Shown: positions 1 to 8,272 of the stretch, one piece after another | Layout of the letters: each line of letters starts with the position of its first letter | How positions within the stretch are numbered: position 1 is the stretch's first letter | DNA from: Cytobacillus purgationiresistens | GTDB lineage: Bacteria > Bacillota > Bacilli > Bacillales > Cytobacillaceae | Length of the DNA stretch: 64,000 bases | Assembly: GCF_030813235.1 (NCBI RefSeq) | Contig: NZ_JAUSUB010000005.1 | Coordinates: 204,984 to 268,983 of the forward strand | Direction: 5' to 3' | Program-made: the position numbers and the translations under genes | Notes under the pieces: model-generated | Told to the model about the DNA's origin: nothing | What the model saw: the letters and a program-made list of their open reading frames with translations, nothing else | The model's database searches: none

Positions 1-467
1 TCACGAATAATGCTCGCCTGAATATTCGTTGCATCGGATGAAGCCACTTCAGGTTCTGTCATCGAAAAGCAAGAACGAATTTCTCCGTTTAATAAAGGAA
101 GAAGCCACTTATCCTTATGTTCTTCTGTACCATAGCGCACAAGAACCTCCATATTCCCTGTATCTGGCGCAGCACAGTTAAATACTTCAGGTCCTATGCT
201 TGATCTACCCATCATTTCACAAAGTGGCGCATATTCTACATTTGTCAAGCCTCCGCCATATTCACTCTCCGGCAGGAATAAGTTCCAGAGTCCTTGCTCT
301 TTCGCTTTCTGTTTTAATTCATCAATGATTTGCGGATAGGAGGAAAACCGATCATTTTTATCCAGTTGATCCCTATATGTCTGTTCATGTGGAAAAATAT
401 GTTCATCCATAAATTCACCAAGCTTCTCTTGTAAATCCTTCACTTTATCAGAATAATCAAAATTCAA
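1..467 (-). CDS. acyl-CoA dehydrogenase, N-terminal part (runs off the window)
   Basis: Reading frame open from a TTG at 467 to the window edge, so only about 155 N-terminal residues are present. A TAA lies directly upstream in frame and an AAAGGAAG ribosome site precedes the TTG, so this start is well supported. The translation begins with an all-helical ACAD N-domain ([10 protein letters not shown], then LPESEYGGG and [14 protein letters not shown]) and reaches the flavin-binding segment [14 protein letters not shown]. It resembles the ACAD10/11-like group that oxidises branched or unusual acyl-CoAs to enoyl-CoAs. It is the last visible gene of the minus-strand beta-oxidation cluster, 50 bp after the MaoC pair. 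The substrate cannot be read from the sequence. Confidence 0.9.
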   Translation of the reverse strand, partial: MNFDYSDKVKDLQEKLGEFMDEHIFPHEQTYRDQLDKNDRFSSYPQIIDELKQKAKEQGLWNLFLPESEYGGGLTNVEYAPLCEMMGRSSIGPEVFNCAAPDTGNMEVLVRYGTEEHKDKWLLPLLNGEIRSCFSMTEPEVASSDATNIQASIIR

Positions 468-517
468 TTACCGCACTTCCTTTCTCTTTTTTAATAATTA
501 ATCTATTATTCTAGTAA

Positions 518-919
518 CTAGGCGTATTTTCTGAATTTAACTTTTCCTTGAATAACGGTTTTATCCTTTTGATTGGTTGCAATAACATGAAAATAAACGC
601 CTTCTATCTCTTCTTCGGCTACAGTTGCTTGGAGGGTAATAACATCATCAATAAAAACCATACCTGCAAACCGGATTTCATAGTCCTCAATAAATCCTTC
701 TTCGTAATAAGGAGTGAATAACTTAGCTAAATTCCCCATCGTCCACATGCCATGAGCAATAATCCCTGGAAGTCCTGCCTTCGTTGCCTCCACATCTACT
801 GTATGAATTGGATTAAAGTCACCGGATGCTCCAGAGTATTTAATTAAATCCATTCTCGAAACAGGGGCAAGTGTAACCGCCAACTGTTCATCCTTATGAA
901 GACCTGCTAATGTTTTCAT
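518..919 (-). CDS. MaoC-like (R)-enoyl-CoA hydratase subunit
   Basis: A 133-residue hot-dog fold protein. The hydratase-2 signature is visible: D34 and H39 in the stretch GDFNPIHTD-like (here ASGDFNPIHT), followed by AGLPGIIAHGMWTM. These are the usual catalytic Asp and His that add water across enoyl-CoA. Its start overlaps the stop of the upstream MaoC-N gene by 4 bp, which suggests coupled translation and an obligate pair. Single-domain catalytic MaoC proteins paired with a MaoC-N partner are known from steroid and mycolic acid metabolism (ChsH1/ChsH2, HadAB). The partner order here suggests the same heteromeric hydratase architecture. The acyl substrate is unknown. Confidence 0.88.
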   Translation of the reverse strand: MKTLAGLHKDEQLAVTLAPVSRMDLIKYSGASGDFNPIHTVDVEATKAGLPGIIAHGMWTMGNLAKLFTPYYEEGFIEDYEIRFAGMVFIDDVITLQATVAEEEIEGVYFHVIATNQKDKTVIQGKVKFRKYA

Positions 920-1365
920 ACATTCATCGCCTTTCTTACCGCTTCAGTAATAATCGTCACAGCTTCTTCTGTAAAAACGATATTGCCATCAGCGTCTTCA
1001 CCATATCTTTTCACAGCGAGAAAGCCCATTAAACCGTTGCTTCCTTTTTTCTCATAGTAATCCTTCACTTCTATCCAGCAATAGATCTCTTCACCTACGA
1101 GCAAAGGTCTCGTGTAATGGTACTTTTGCTCACCATGTATTAGGCCTTTTTCGGGAAGCTTTAAGCCTTCAATAGATCCAGAGTCAAAGATTCTTGGAAA
1201 AGTTGGTGGAGCGATATTATTGCCAAATCTGGACAGCTTGCCAAACTCTTCATCGATAAAAATAGGATGGGCATCACCAATCGATTCAGCGAATCGTTTG
1301 ACGAGTCCTCTCTCTACCGTGTTTTTAATCTTTCCCGATACATTACCTACGAAATTCTCATACAT
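916..1365 (-). CDS. MaoC N-terminal-like (FAS1-type) hydratase partner subunit
   Basis: About 149 residues from ATG 1365, chosen over an ATG 45 bp upstream because GGAGG lies 10 bp before 1365 and the longer form would overlap the preceding gene. The fold signature of MaoC_dehydrat_N is present: RFAESIGDAHPIFIDEE followed by APPTFPRIF. The catalytic Asp/His pair of a full hydratase-2 motif is not evident, so it probably acts as the structural and acyl-chain-binding half of a heterodimer with the following gene. It lies 20 bp after the FabG-like gene. The family is clear; the division of labour between the two subunits is inferred. Confidence 0.85.
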   Translation of the reverse strand: MYENFVGNVSGKIKNTVERGLVKRFAESIGDAHPIFIDEEFGKLSRFGNNIAPPTFPRIFDSGSIEGLKLPEKGLIHGEQKYHYTRPLLVGEEIYCWIEVKDYYEKKGSNGLMGFLAVKRYGEDADGNIVFTEEAVTIITEAVRKAMNV

Positions 1366-1384
1366 TAACCAATCGCCTCCATGA

Positions 1385-2149
1385 TTAATTCTTCGGTCCA
1401 CCAGCAACATAAATCACTTGACCGCTTACAAATGATGATTTTTCATCAGCAAAGAACGCCACTGCATTTGCAATATCTTCAGGTTTTCCACTTCTGGCTA
1501 CCGGAATTGTGCTAATTGCTCCTTTGATAAAATCTTCAAATGGTACACCGACTCTAGCTGCTGTTGCTTTCGTCATCTCCGTTTCAATGAATCCTGGTGC
1601 GACAGAATTAGCTGTAATGCCATATCTTCCAAGCTCAATCGCTAGGGTTTTTGTTAAGCCTTGCAATCCAGCTTTAGCAGTTGAATAGTTAGCTTGACCG
1701 CGGTTTCCAAGTGCTGATGTAGAAGAGATGCTAATGATTCTGCCATATTTTTGCTGAACCATATATTTTTGAGCTGCACGCGCGGCATTGAAAGACCCTT
1801 TTAAATGGACATCCATTACAAGCTGCCAATCTTCATCCGTCATTTTAAATAATAGGTTATCCCGAATGATGCCAGCATTATTAACGAGAATATCGAGAGT
1901 GCCGAACTGTTTGACCGTTTCCTCCATCGCAGAATCAACTTCACTCGCTTCTGTTACACTCGCTTTTTTAACAAGAACCTCAAAGCCTTTTTCTTTAAAT
2001 TCTGCTTCTGTCTCAAGAAGTGCCTCTTCATTTATATCTATAATAGAGATTTTTGCACCTTCTTCGGCCAGGTGAAGTGCTACCCCTTTTCCAATACCTC
2101 TGCTTCCTCCTGTAACAAATGCTGTTCTGTCTGTAAATCTTCCACCCAT
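1385..2149 (-). CDS. SDR-family 3-oxoacyl reductase / 3-hydroxyacyl-CoA dehydrogenase (FabG-like)
   Basis: 254 residues, the classical SDR length. The cofactor motif TGGSRGIG is at 13-20, NNAG at 90-93, and the catalytic triad is S143, Y155 and K159 (YSTAK). The C-terminal PG-x-IETEM loop is present. GGAGGAG lies 6 bp before the ATG. In this cluster it would oxidise the (R)-3-hydroxyacyl-CoA made by the MaoC hydratase pair, completing a dehydrogenase, hydratase and dehydrogenase series. No thiolase is visible in the window. Assignment to a beta-oxidation rather than a biosynthetic FabG role is inferred from the neighbours. Confidence 0.9.
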   Translation of the reverse strand: MGGRFTDRTAFVTGGSRGIGKGVALHLAEEGAKISIIDINEEALLETEAEFKEKGFEVLVKKASVTEASEVDSAMEETVKQFGTLDILVNNAGIIRDNLLFKMTDEDWQLVMDVHLKGSFNAARAAQKYMVQQKYGRIISISSTSALGNRGQANYSTAKAGLQGLTKTLAIELGRYGITANSVAPGFIETEMTKATAARVGVPFEDFIKGAISTIPVARSGKPEDIANAVAFFADEKSSFVSGQVIYVAGGPKN

Positions 2150-2186
2150 CTTGTTCTCCTCCTATGAAAATGATTTAATCGTTTTA

Positions 2187-3365
2187 TTATAATTGTTGGC
2201 CGATCTTCACATGCCCTTTAATTAAGTTTCTAGAAATGATTAGTCTTTGAATCTCATCTGTACCATCATAAATTCTCCAAAGTCTTGCTTCCCTGTACCA
2301 TCTTTCTATCGGCAACTCTCTTGTATACCCCATACCTCCATGGATTTGCAAAACTCTATCTACAACGCGATTGCCCATGTTTGAACCATATAGTTTAGCC
2401 ATAGAAGCGTAATGGCGGTTATCTTCTCCTTGGTCAAGAGTAAAAGCAGCATTTAATACAAGCCATTTCGCTGCTTCAATTTCCACTGCTGAATCAGCTA
2501 TTTGCCATTGAATCGCTTGTCTTTCTGCAATCGGTTTACCAAACGTTTCTCTTTCTTTTGCATAATCAATAGCCATCTGTAGCAAACGTTCTGCGGTACC
2601 AACAGCACGGGCACCAACGATCCACCTGGCAAATCCGATCCATTCCAAGCCTAAATTATATCCTCCATTCAATTCACCTAATATATTTTCCTCGGGAACT
2701 CTCACATTATCAAAAATCAAGCTTGCTGGTCCCCATTCGCCCATTGTATGAATATATTCAGATTTCCAGCCCATATCTCTATCAGCGATAAAACAGGTCA
2801 CTCCTTGTCGGCCTTTGGATTTTTGATGAACCTCTTTATCAGTAATTGCAATAACCATTACAAAATCAGCTTCATTGCCGCCAGTAATGAAGGTTTTTTC
2901 CCCGTTTAGGACCCACTCGTTTCCATCCTTCACAGCTGTCAGTTTGATATTTTGCGTATCAGATCCAGCGCCTGGCTCAGTCATAGCAAAGCAAGACTTT
3001 TTCTCACCGTTAATCGTTGGAATTAAATACTTCTTCTTTTGTTCTTCATTCCCATAATAGAGAATATTATCTGCAGACCCGCCAAATTGAAAAGGAACAA
3101 ACGTTTTTGAAACTTCCATTGAGACAATGGCCTGCATCATCTGCCCAAGATTTGCCCCGCCATATTCTTCCGGTGTATTAATTCCCCAAAATCCAGCTTC
3201 CTTGGCTTTTAGCTGTAGTCTCTTTTGAATGTCTTTAGAGATACTTGGTTTTCCTTCCCTCTCATTGCGCAGTACATCGTTTTCAAGTGGAATTAACTCT
3301 TTCTCGACAAATTTACGTATCGTTTGCTGCACCATTTTTTGTTCTTCAGTTAATCGTAAATACAT
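2187..3365 (-). CDS. acyl-CoA dehydrogenase
   Basis: 392 residues from ATG 3365. A GTG 9 bp upstream would sit on top of the ribosome site, whereas GGAG lies 8 bp before the ATG. Typical ACAD layout: helical N-domain (IPLENDVLRNER), FAD-binding CFAMTEPGAGSDTQNIK in the middle beta-domain, and a C-terminal helical domain with QIHGGMGYTRELPIERWYR. The position that carries the catalytic Glu in medium-chain enzymes reads YDGTDEIQR, that is Asp. It introduces the 2,3 double bond using FAD and electron-transfer flavoprotein. An imperfect palindrome lies about 160 bp upstream. The substrate is unknown. Confidence 0.92.
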   Translation of the reverse strand: MYLRLTEEQKMVQQTIRKFVEKELIPLENDVLRNEREGKPSISKDIQKRLQLKAKEAGFWGINTPEEYGGANLGQMMQAIVSMEVSKTFVPFQFGGSADNILYYGNEEQKKKYLIPTINGEKKSCFAMTEPGAGSDTQNIKLTAVKDGNEWVLNGEKTFITGGNEADFVMVIAITDKEVHQKSKGRQGVTCFIADRDMGWKSEYIHTMGEWGPASLIFDNVRVPEENILGELNGGYNLGLEWIGFARWIVGARAVGTAERLLQMAIDYAKERETFGKPIAERQAIQWQIADSAVEIEAAKWLVLNAAFTLDQGEDNRHYASMAKLYGSNMGNRVVDRVLQIHGGMGYTRELPIERWYREARLWRIYDGTDEIQRLIISRNLIKGHVKIGQQL

Positions 3366-3523
3366 AAATGACACTCCTTTTATTTAAAAGATGCAGTGGA
3401 GGAATTTAATTTATGAATTGAATTGCTCCAGCTCATCAATTTGCTCACTGCCTCTGGCAATGATTTGACGAAACCAAATCTCATGCTGACCTTAAGTTAC
3501 TCTCCACGCTCGGTTGCCCAAAA

Positions 3524-3541
3524 ATACTAACCAGTTGGTAT
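3524..3541. promoter_or_regulatory. putative TetR-type operator 1 (before the acyl-CoA dehydrogenase)
   Basis: The 18-mer ATACTAACCAGTTGGTAT is an imperfect palindrome: ATAC/GTAT outer arms and AAC/GTT inner arms. It matches the site at 5173-5190 in its first nine bases and its last three, and the TGTT that follows is identical in both. It lies in the 187-bp gap between the ligase stop and the dehydrogenase start. The rest of the gap (3375-3523) holds a short open stretch reading HEIWFRQIIARGSEQ that could be a gene tail; I could not identify it. Confidence 0.55.
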
Positions 3542-3552
3542 GTTAGAACCAA

Positions 3553-5136
3553 TTATCGCTGCAATTGCTCCTTTAAGGTTCGCTTTAATATTTTCCCGAC
3601 TGCTGTTTTTGGAAATTCTTTTAAAAATTCCACAGATCGAGGTATCTTATATGAGGCTAGTTGATCTCTGCAAAAGCTTATCAGCTCAGCTTCGGTTACA
3701 GGATCATTGTCCTTGAGAACAACAAAGGCTTTTACTGTTTCTCCACGATACGGGTCAGGTACTCCAACAACTGCTGCCTCCAAGACTTTCGGATGAGAAT
3801 AAAGTACATCCTCCACTTCGATTGGATAGACATTATAGCCGCTTGCAATGATTAATTCCTTTTTCCTGCCGATAATGTAAAAATAACCATCCTCATCCAT
3901 TTTCGCTAAATCACCTGTGTACAGCCATCCATCACGAAGTGTGTTCTCCGTTTCTTCTGGCATATTCCAGTAGCCTTGCATCACTTGAGGGCCTTTAACA
4001 ATCAGCTCTCCTACCTGTCCGATAGCCATTTCTGTCTCGCCAGTTGCAGGATCGACAACTTTTGAATCTGTATTGGGAATTGGGATACCAATGCTACCAG
4101 CCTTCTGCATCCCTGATATGGGATTTCGATGAGTAACTGGCGATGCTTCAGATAAGCCGAACCCTTCAGCTACCTTCGTGCCGCTCGATTCGTTAAACTG
4201 TTTCAGCACCTCTATTGGCAACGGCGCAGAACCGCTGCTACAGGTTTTTAAACAGCTTAAATCAAAGGCTTTTACCTTATGATAGTTTAAAAGAGCAATG
4301 TACATTGTTGGTACGCCGGGAAAGACTGTAGGTTTCGTTTGTTCTATAATACTTACTACCTCTTCCGGATTAAATCTCGGTATAAGTATTAGATTGCCTC
4401 CAATGTAAAAGGTAAGATTCATACAGCTTGTCATTCCATATACATGAAACAAAGGGGATATGGATAATACTCTTTCTTCACCTAAGTTGATGCTGGAAAC
4501 TGCTGTGGCATAGCTTTGCAAGGTGTTTGCCACCAAATTATTATGCGTAAGCATCGCACCTTTTGATCGCCCTGTCGTACCACCGGTATATTGCAGGACT
4601 GCAATATCCTGACGCGAGTCAATTTTTATAACTGGTGCTTTTCCCCCTTTATCCTGAAGGAACTCATCAAACTTGGAACCGCTTTCAAAAGATGCTGGAA
4701 TGATTGCAGTTAATGAGGTATGTTCTTTAACCTCTTCAACTGTTGGTAGCATTTGATCAAGCACGAACATCACAGTTGCCCCAGAATCATTTAATACATG
4801 CAGCAGTTCTGATGATTTGTATAAAGGATTAATCTGAACGACGGTTGCCCCACATGCAAGTGCAGCATAATAGGCAATTGGATATTGAGGGCAATTAGGC
4901 AGCATGAGTGCAACCCGGTCTCCTTTTTGTACACCAAGGTTGCTCAATGAATATGCTGCATTTTCAATCATTTGTTCAAGTTGTTGGTAAGTAAAGGTCT
5001 TATGATAATAAGTCATCGCGGTTTGGTGTGCATATTTGCGTGCAGATTGCTGGAAGAGTTCTAGAAGTGAAATATCAGGGATGTCGATTTCTCTTGGATT
5101 TCCTTCCGCAATATGTTTGAGCCAGGGTTTTTCCAT
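3553..5136 (-). CDS. long/medium-chain acyl-CoA ligase (AMP-forming)
   Basis: 527 residues of the ANL superfamily. The phosphate loop YTGGTTGRSKGAM is at about 180-192, the adenylate motif GFGLSEASPVTH in the middle, and YTGDLAKMDEDGYFYIIGRKKELII forms the hinge. The C-terminal catalytic lysine is in FPKTAVGKILKR. It activates a carboxylic acid to acyl-CoA through an acyl-AMP and would supply the substrate of the downstream dehydrogenase and hydratase genes. The upstream ribosome site (GGTTGTG) is weak. A palindrome at 5173-5190 lies about 40 bp before the start, so the gene is probably repressed together with the rest of the cluster. Chain type is unknown. Confidence 0.92.
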   Translation of the reverse strand: MEKPWLKHIAEGNPREIDIPDISLLELFQQSARKYAHQTAMTYYHKTFTYQQLEQMIENAAYSLSNLGVQKGDRVALMLPNCPQYPIAYYAALACGATVVQINPLYKSSELLHVLNDSGATVMFVLDQMLPTVEEVKEHTSLTAIIPASFESGSKFDEFLQDKGGKAPVIKIDSRQDIAVLQYTGGTTGRSKGAMLTHNNLVANTLQSYATAVSSINLGEERVLSISPLFHVYGMTSCMNLTFYIGGNLILIPRFNPEEVVSIIEQTKPTVFPGVPTMYIALLNYHKVKAFDLSCLKTCSSGSAPLPIEVLKQFNESSGTKVAEGFGLSEASPVTHRNPISGMQKAGSIGIPIPNTDSKVVDPATGETEMAIGQVGELIVKGPQVMQGYWNMPEETENTLRDGWLYTGDLAKMDEDGYFYIIGRKKELIIASGYNVYPIEVEDVLYSHPKVLEAAVVGVPDPYRGETVKAFVVLKDNDPVTEAELISFCRDQLASYKIPRSVEFLKEFPKTAVGKILKRTLKEQLQR

Positions 5137-5172
5137 AGATTAATCACAACCTTCAAAATGTAATGAATAAGA

Positions 5173-5190
5173 ATACTAACCGATCAGTAT
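5173..5190. promoter_or_regulatory. putative TetR-type operator 2 (ligase promoter)
   Basis: The 18-mer ATACTAACCGATCAGTAT reads almost the same on both strands (ATACT-AC-GT-AGTAT). It shares ATACTAACC and a trailing GTATGTT with the site at 3524-3541. Both sites precede minus-strand genes of the same beta-oxidation cluster. TetR-family repressors of acyl-CoA catabolism commonly bind palindromes of this size. The regulator itself is not in the window. Confidence 0.6.
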
Positions 5191-5257
5191 GTTCAGAATA
5201 TTCAATTATCATAATAACAAACTTCTATTGCTTTGCCAACATTTTTCTGAAAATTGT

Positions 5258-6085
5258 CTACTTATTTTTGAAGTGAAGATTTCTTTTTTCAATATCAGCT
5301 ACAATTGAGCTTACTATATGCAGTGTATCCCATTCCCCATCGGATAGCTGAATCATTCCATACCTTTTCGGAAATAGTTTCTCTCTTATTTCTATGACAG
5401 TATTTCCTGTAATATACAAGTTTGCTACCTCTTTATATAATTGCTCTAAATAATCTATTTTATGTTGAATTTGCTTTTTTCCATGGGCATGATATCCTGA
5501 ATGTGCACAAAACATAGAATCAAAATCATATTTTAAGAGTTTTTTCAATGAATGAATAATCGATGGGATGGACTCCGAATTCATTGCAATCCTCGTCTGC
5601 GGATTGACATAAAGGTCACCGGAAAACATCATTCCTCTTTCCTTACTGTATAAGGAAACATGGTCGTCTGCGTGCCCGGGTGTATAGATTACTTCCCAGC
5701 TATCATTGATGGATTCAATCGTATGCGATAAAGGCAATGCTTTAAAAGCAGCTCGCTTTCCCCATGTCATCTGCCTGTATTTCGGATAAGGGGTGTCCTG
5801 TGCGCAAATGTCCAAACCATTAGAATGCGCATAGATCGGCAGGCCTTTTTCTTCAGCAAACCAAGGGCAATTACCTGAATGATCTTCATGACTATGCGTT
5901 AAGACAACCTGATCAACTGTGTTCTTTTCATAGAAAGGAATCAATTCCTTCTCTAAATTCTTCGGTCCTGTATCTACGACCATTCCATCTACGATAAATG
6001 AAAAAATGGTTCTGACGACTTTTCCATTCTTCTCAAGTCCCCCTTCCGCGCAGATGACATGATCATGTTTATAAACTGTTAACAT
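5258..6085 (-). CDS. MBL-fold metallo-hydrolase
   Basis: 275 residues of the metallo-beta-lactamase superfamily. The metal-binding HSHEDHSGN motif (HxHxDH) is in the first third, and further ligands are seen in YTPGHADDHVSLY and FCAHSGYHAHGKK. The C-terminal helical extension (QIQHKIDYLEQLYKEV) resembles lactonase/glyoxalase II-like members that act on thioesters or lactones. The start overlaps the end of the PanE-like gene by 17 bp, so the two are co-transcribed. A thioesterase or lactonase role in acyl-CoA metabolism is plausible, but the substrate cannot be read from the sequence. Confidence 0.85.
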   Translation of the reverse strand: MLTVYKHDHVICAEGGLEKNGKVVRTIFSFIVDGMVVDTGPKNLEKELIPFYEKNTVDQVVLTHSHEDHSGNCPWFAEEKGLPIYAHSNGLDICAQDTPYPKYRQMTWGKRAAFKALPLSHTIESINDSWEVIYTPGHADDHVSLYSKERGMMFSGDLYVNPQTRIAMNSESIPSIIHSLKKLLKYDFDSMFCAHSGYHAHGKKQIQHKIDYLEQLYKEVANLYITGNTVIEIREKLFPKRYGMIQLSDGEWDTLHIVSSIVADIEKRNLHFKNK

Positions 6086-7013
6086 AGCTATCTACCCTTC
6101 CATTAGAAGTATCATCTATAAACTTCAAAACACTATAAACGGCATCAAGTGTTGGAGTATGAATACTCATTGCACCAGCTTGCTTCACAATAAAACCACA
6201 CATGGACTCCACTTCCATTTTCTTTCCTTTTATACGATCCTGGAGCATTGAAGTTTGGTGTGTCCTAGCAAACTCTGCCCTGTCAAATATCGTCAGCATC
6301 ATTTTCTCACTATCAATATTCAGTCCTTTAGCGATGGCGACATCAATCGCTTCTTTGCATACCATCTCAGCCGTTCTTCTTAAATGAACATGGTCTAAAA
6401 TCTCCCCTATTCTTGCACCAGAGATTGCTGACAACGGATTGAAGGTAGCATTCCAAAGCAGCTTACTCCATTTTGTTTCTAAGATATGGGGAGCGTACCT
6501 TGCATCGACACCTGCAGCGTTGAATAATTGAACCACCTCTTCACAGATATCTTTCCCCTCACTTGATAGCTCTCCAATCATTAGATGGAAGGATCCACTT
6601 TGCTTAACGATACCTGGTTTCTCTAACGCTGCCTGGACATAGGTAGCCGCTGATAGCATTCGGTTCTCTCCAAATAAATTGCTTAAAACTTCTTCATTAT
6701 CCACTCCATTCTGCATGGTCAAAATAATCGCATCTTTTTTTAGAATTGAACCTAGCTGCTTTGCCATTTCAATCGTATCTGTCGATTTGACACAAAACAG
6801 TACGACATCTGCATCAGCTAGATCTGGCATGTGATCAGTAAATGTCCCTTTAACCAATAATTTCTCTTCCCCTTTTAAAATGGTTAAAAATTGTTCTTGC
6901 ATAACTTTTAAATGTTGTCCTCTCGCTAGGAAAGTTACCTCATTTCCTTTTTTCGCCAGAAGCCCTCCAAAAAAGCTTCCGACAGCTCCTGCTCCAGCCA
7001 CACCAATTTTCAT
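6069..7013 (-). CDS. ketopantoate reductase-like NADPH oxidoreductase (ApbA/PanE family)
   Basis: About 314 residues from ATG 7013; a GTG four codons upstream is less likely. The Rossmann motif GVAGAGAVGSFFGG is at the N-terminus, followed by the family NADPH-binding loop ARG-QHL and the QNGVDN segment. The C-terminal domain has the catalytic-lysine region ETKWSKLLWNATFNPLSAISG. The family reduces 2-ketopantoate or related 2-keto acids. Placement next to an MBL hydrolase and an acyl-CoA cluster, away from panB/panC, argues for a paralogue with another 2-keto or 2-hydroxy acid substrate. Confidence 0.85.
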   Translation of the reverse strand: MKIGVAGAGAVGSFFGGLLAKKGNEVTFLARGQHLKVMQEQFLTILKGEEKLLVKGTFTDHMPDLADADVVLFCVKSTDTIEMAKQLGSILKKDAIILTMQNGVDNEEVLSNLFGENRMLSAATYVQAALEKPGIVKQSGSFHLMIGELSSEGKDICEEVVQLFNAAGVDARYAPHILETKWSKLLWNATFNPLSAISGARIGEILDHVHLRRTAEMVCKEAIDVAIAKGLNIDSEKMMLTIFDRAEFARTHQTSMLQDRIKGKKMEVESMCGFIVKQAGAMSIHTPTLDAVYSVLKFIDDTSNGRVDSYVNSL

Positions 7014-7034
7014 CTTCTTTCCCACTTTCCGGCA

Positions 7035-7384
7035 TTATTTATCCATTAGTTGAACGGTTGCAAATTCTAGCTTTCTTGACCCTTCCCAATCAATAATGGA
7101 AGGATCCTCAAGAAGTAAACTTTCTTAAACAATGGTCCATCATAAACAAAGGAATGGTAATCTCCTGCCATTATCTGAAGTGAAAACAAAATGAACAGGT
7201 ATTCTAAGTGCTTCCCCTTGTTTCTCAATCAATTCCCGTCGTTCGCCCTGGCCATAGGAACGATGATCCGAGTCAGGCATTGTTGTTACTAAACAAGAAA
7301 CCTCAATCCCTACCCTCAATAACTTATCCAGCGCCAAACTGCCATCCCTTCCCCGCGCCAAGATAGAGCGACTCTCTCCCCCAT
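7035..7384 (-). pseudogene. relic of a Dph6-like diphthine--ammonia ligase family ATPase
   Basis: Reading from ATG 7384 gives GERVALSW, then after a frame change RGRDGSLALDKLLRVG and LVTTMPDSDHRSYGQGERR, LIEKQGEALRIPVHFV. This matches the N-terminal PP-loop ATPase domain of Dph6-like proteins, with the SGGKDG loop corrupted. A large middle part is missing. In another frame GDYHSFVYDGPLFKK follows, which is the typical C-terminal block of the same family, then a further frame change to KLEFATVQLMDK and a stop at 7035-7037. The N-terminus, an internal deletion and the C-terminus are therefore all recognisable. It is not functional. Confidence 0.75.
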
Positions 7385-8272
7385 ACCCTTCACCCTTTCA
7401 TTACTATGCTGAAATTCTAATACTAGTATAAAAATAAACAGAAAATTCTTTAAATACATTCTACTCGTTACAACTAAATACATCAAATAAATGAATTGAA
7501 AAAAGAAAAGCGCAGTCGCGTTGTTCAGCGATGACAAGCATAAGACACAATGGAACTGAAGGTTTACCGATTATTTTTACTCAAACAGAGGCTTCTTTCA
7601 TTATATTGGAAAATAATAAAACAGCCGGGGTGGCTGCCCTTCACTATGTTTAAGGGAGGAAAATAAAATGTCGGACGTTAAATAAGTGGGTTTTACCAAG
7701 TTTGGATTCACGGGAGTTGTGAAGGTAAACCTTGTGAGGTAACTTACATTTATTAACAATATATTTTAACAAGATAAACGATTTCTAGTATATGAATAAA
7801 ATTCAAATTCCAACTTTTATTGTTCAGATGATGTATGATGATTATTTTTAAAAAATCCAAGTTAGAAAAAACACATAAAACTAACCACCTCATAAGAAAC
7901 ACAATTTGAAATTTTGCCATCACTAATCTAGATTCTAAGGTTTACCAATGTCCATCGGGGCTCCTAGAACTCATAGATATAATACTTTCTAGTGATTTTT
8001 GATGAGGAGGCGCAGGTTGAATACTAAAGTTGTGCGAAAAAATATTGGAATCCATATAAAAAACCCCCTTTAGGTACTAGTGTTAAAATAACCACTTTAC
8101 TAAAGGAGGCCAATGTTGAAGTCTATAGGCTTCCAACTTCCGAACATTTATTCTTAATCTGCTCTACTGATTTCTTGCTGATCTGCATATGACGATACAA
8201 CCGCCCTACTCATTCTCGTATGAGATGCGCATCTGCTAGAGGCAAATGCAAAAATATCACCTAGTAAATTAG
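7385..8272. other. gene-free, degenerate region
   Basis: No intact gene is seen. At 7663-7682 a strong ribosome site precedes only the five-codon ORF MSDVK. At about 8063-8108 the arms CCTTTAG and CTAAAGG flank a 30-bp stretch, and AAAGGAGG then precedes a 14-codon plus-strand ORF (MLKSIGFQLPNIYS). This looks like the start of a lost gene, perhaps a transposase. Just downstream of nupC, minus-strand reading gives SRAVVSSYADQQEISRAD, an unidentified coding remnant. Confidence 0.5.

Noticed and set aside
7316..7537. 73-codon minus-strand ORF as a gene
   Set aside because: Its coding-like part is the first block of the Dph6-like relic in one of its shifted frames; the rest is AT-rich noise.
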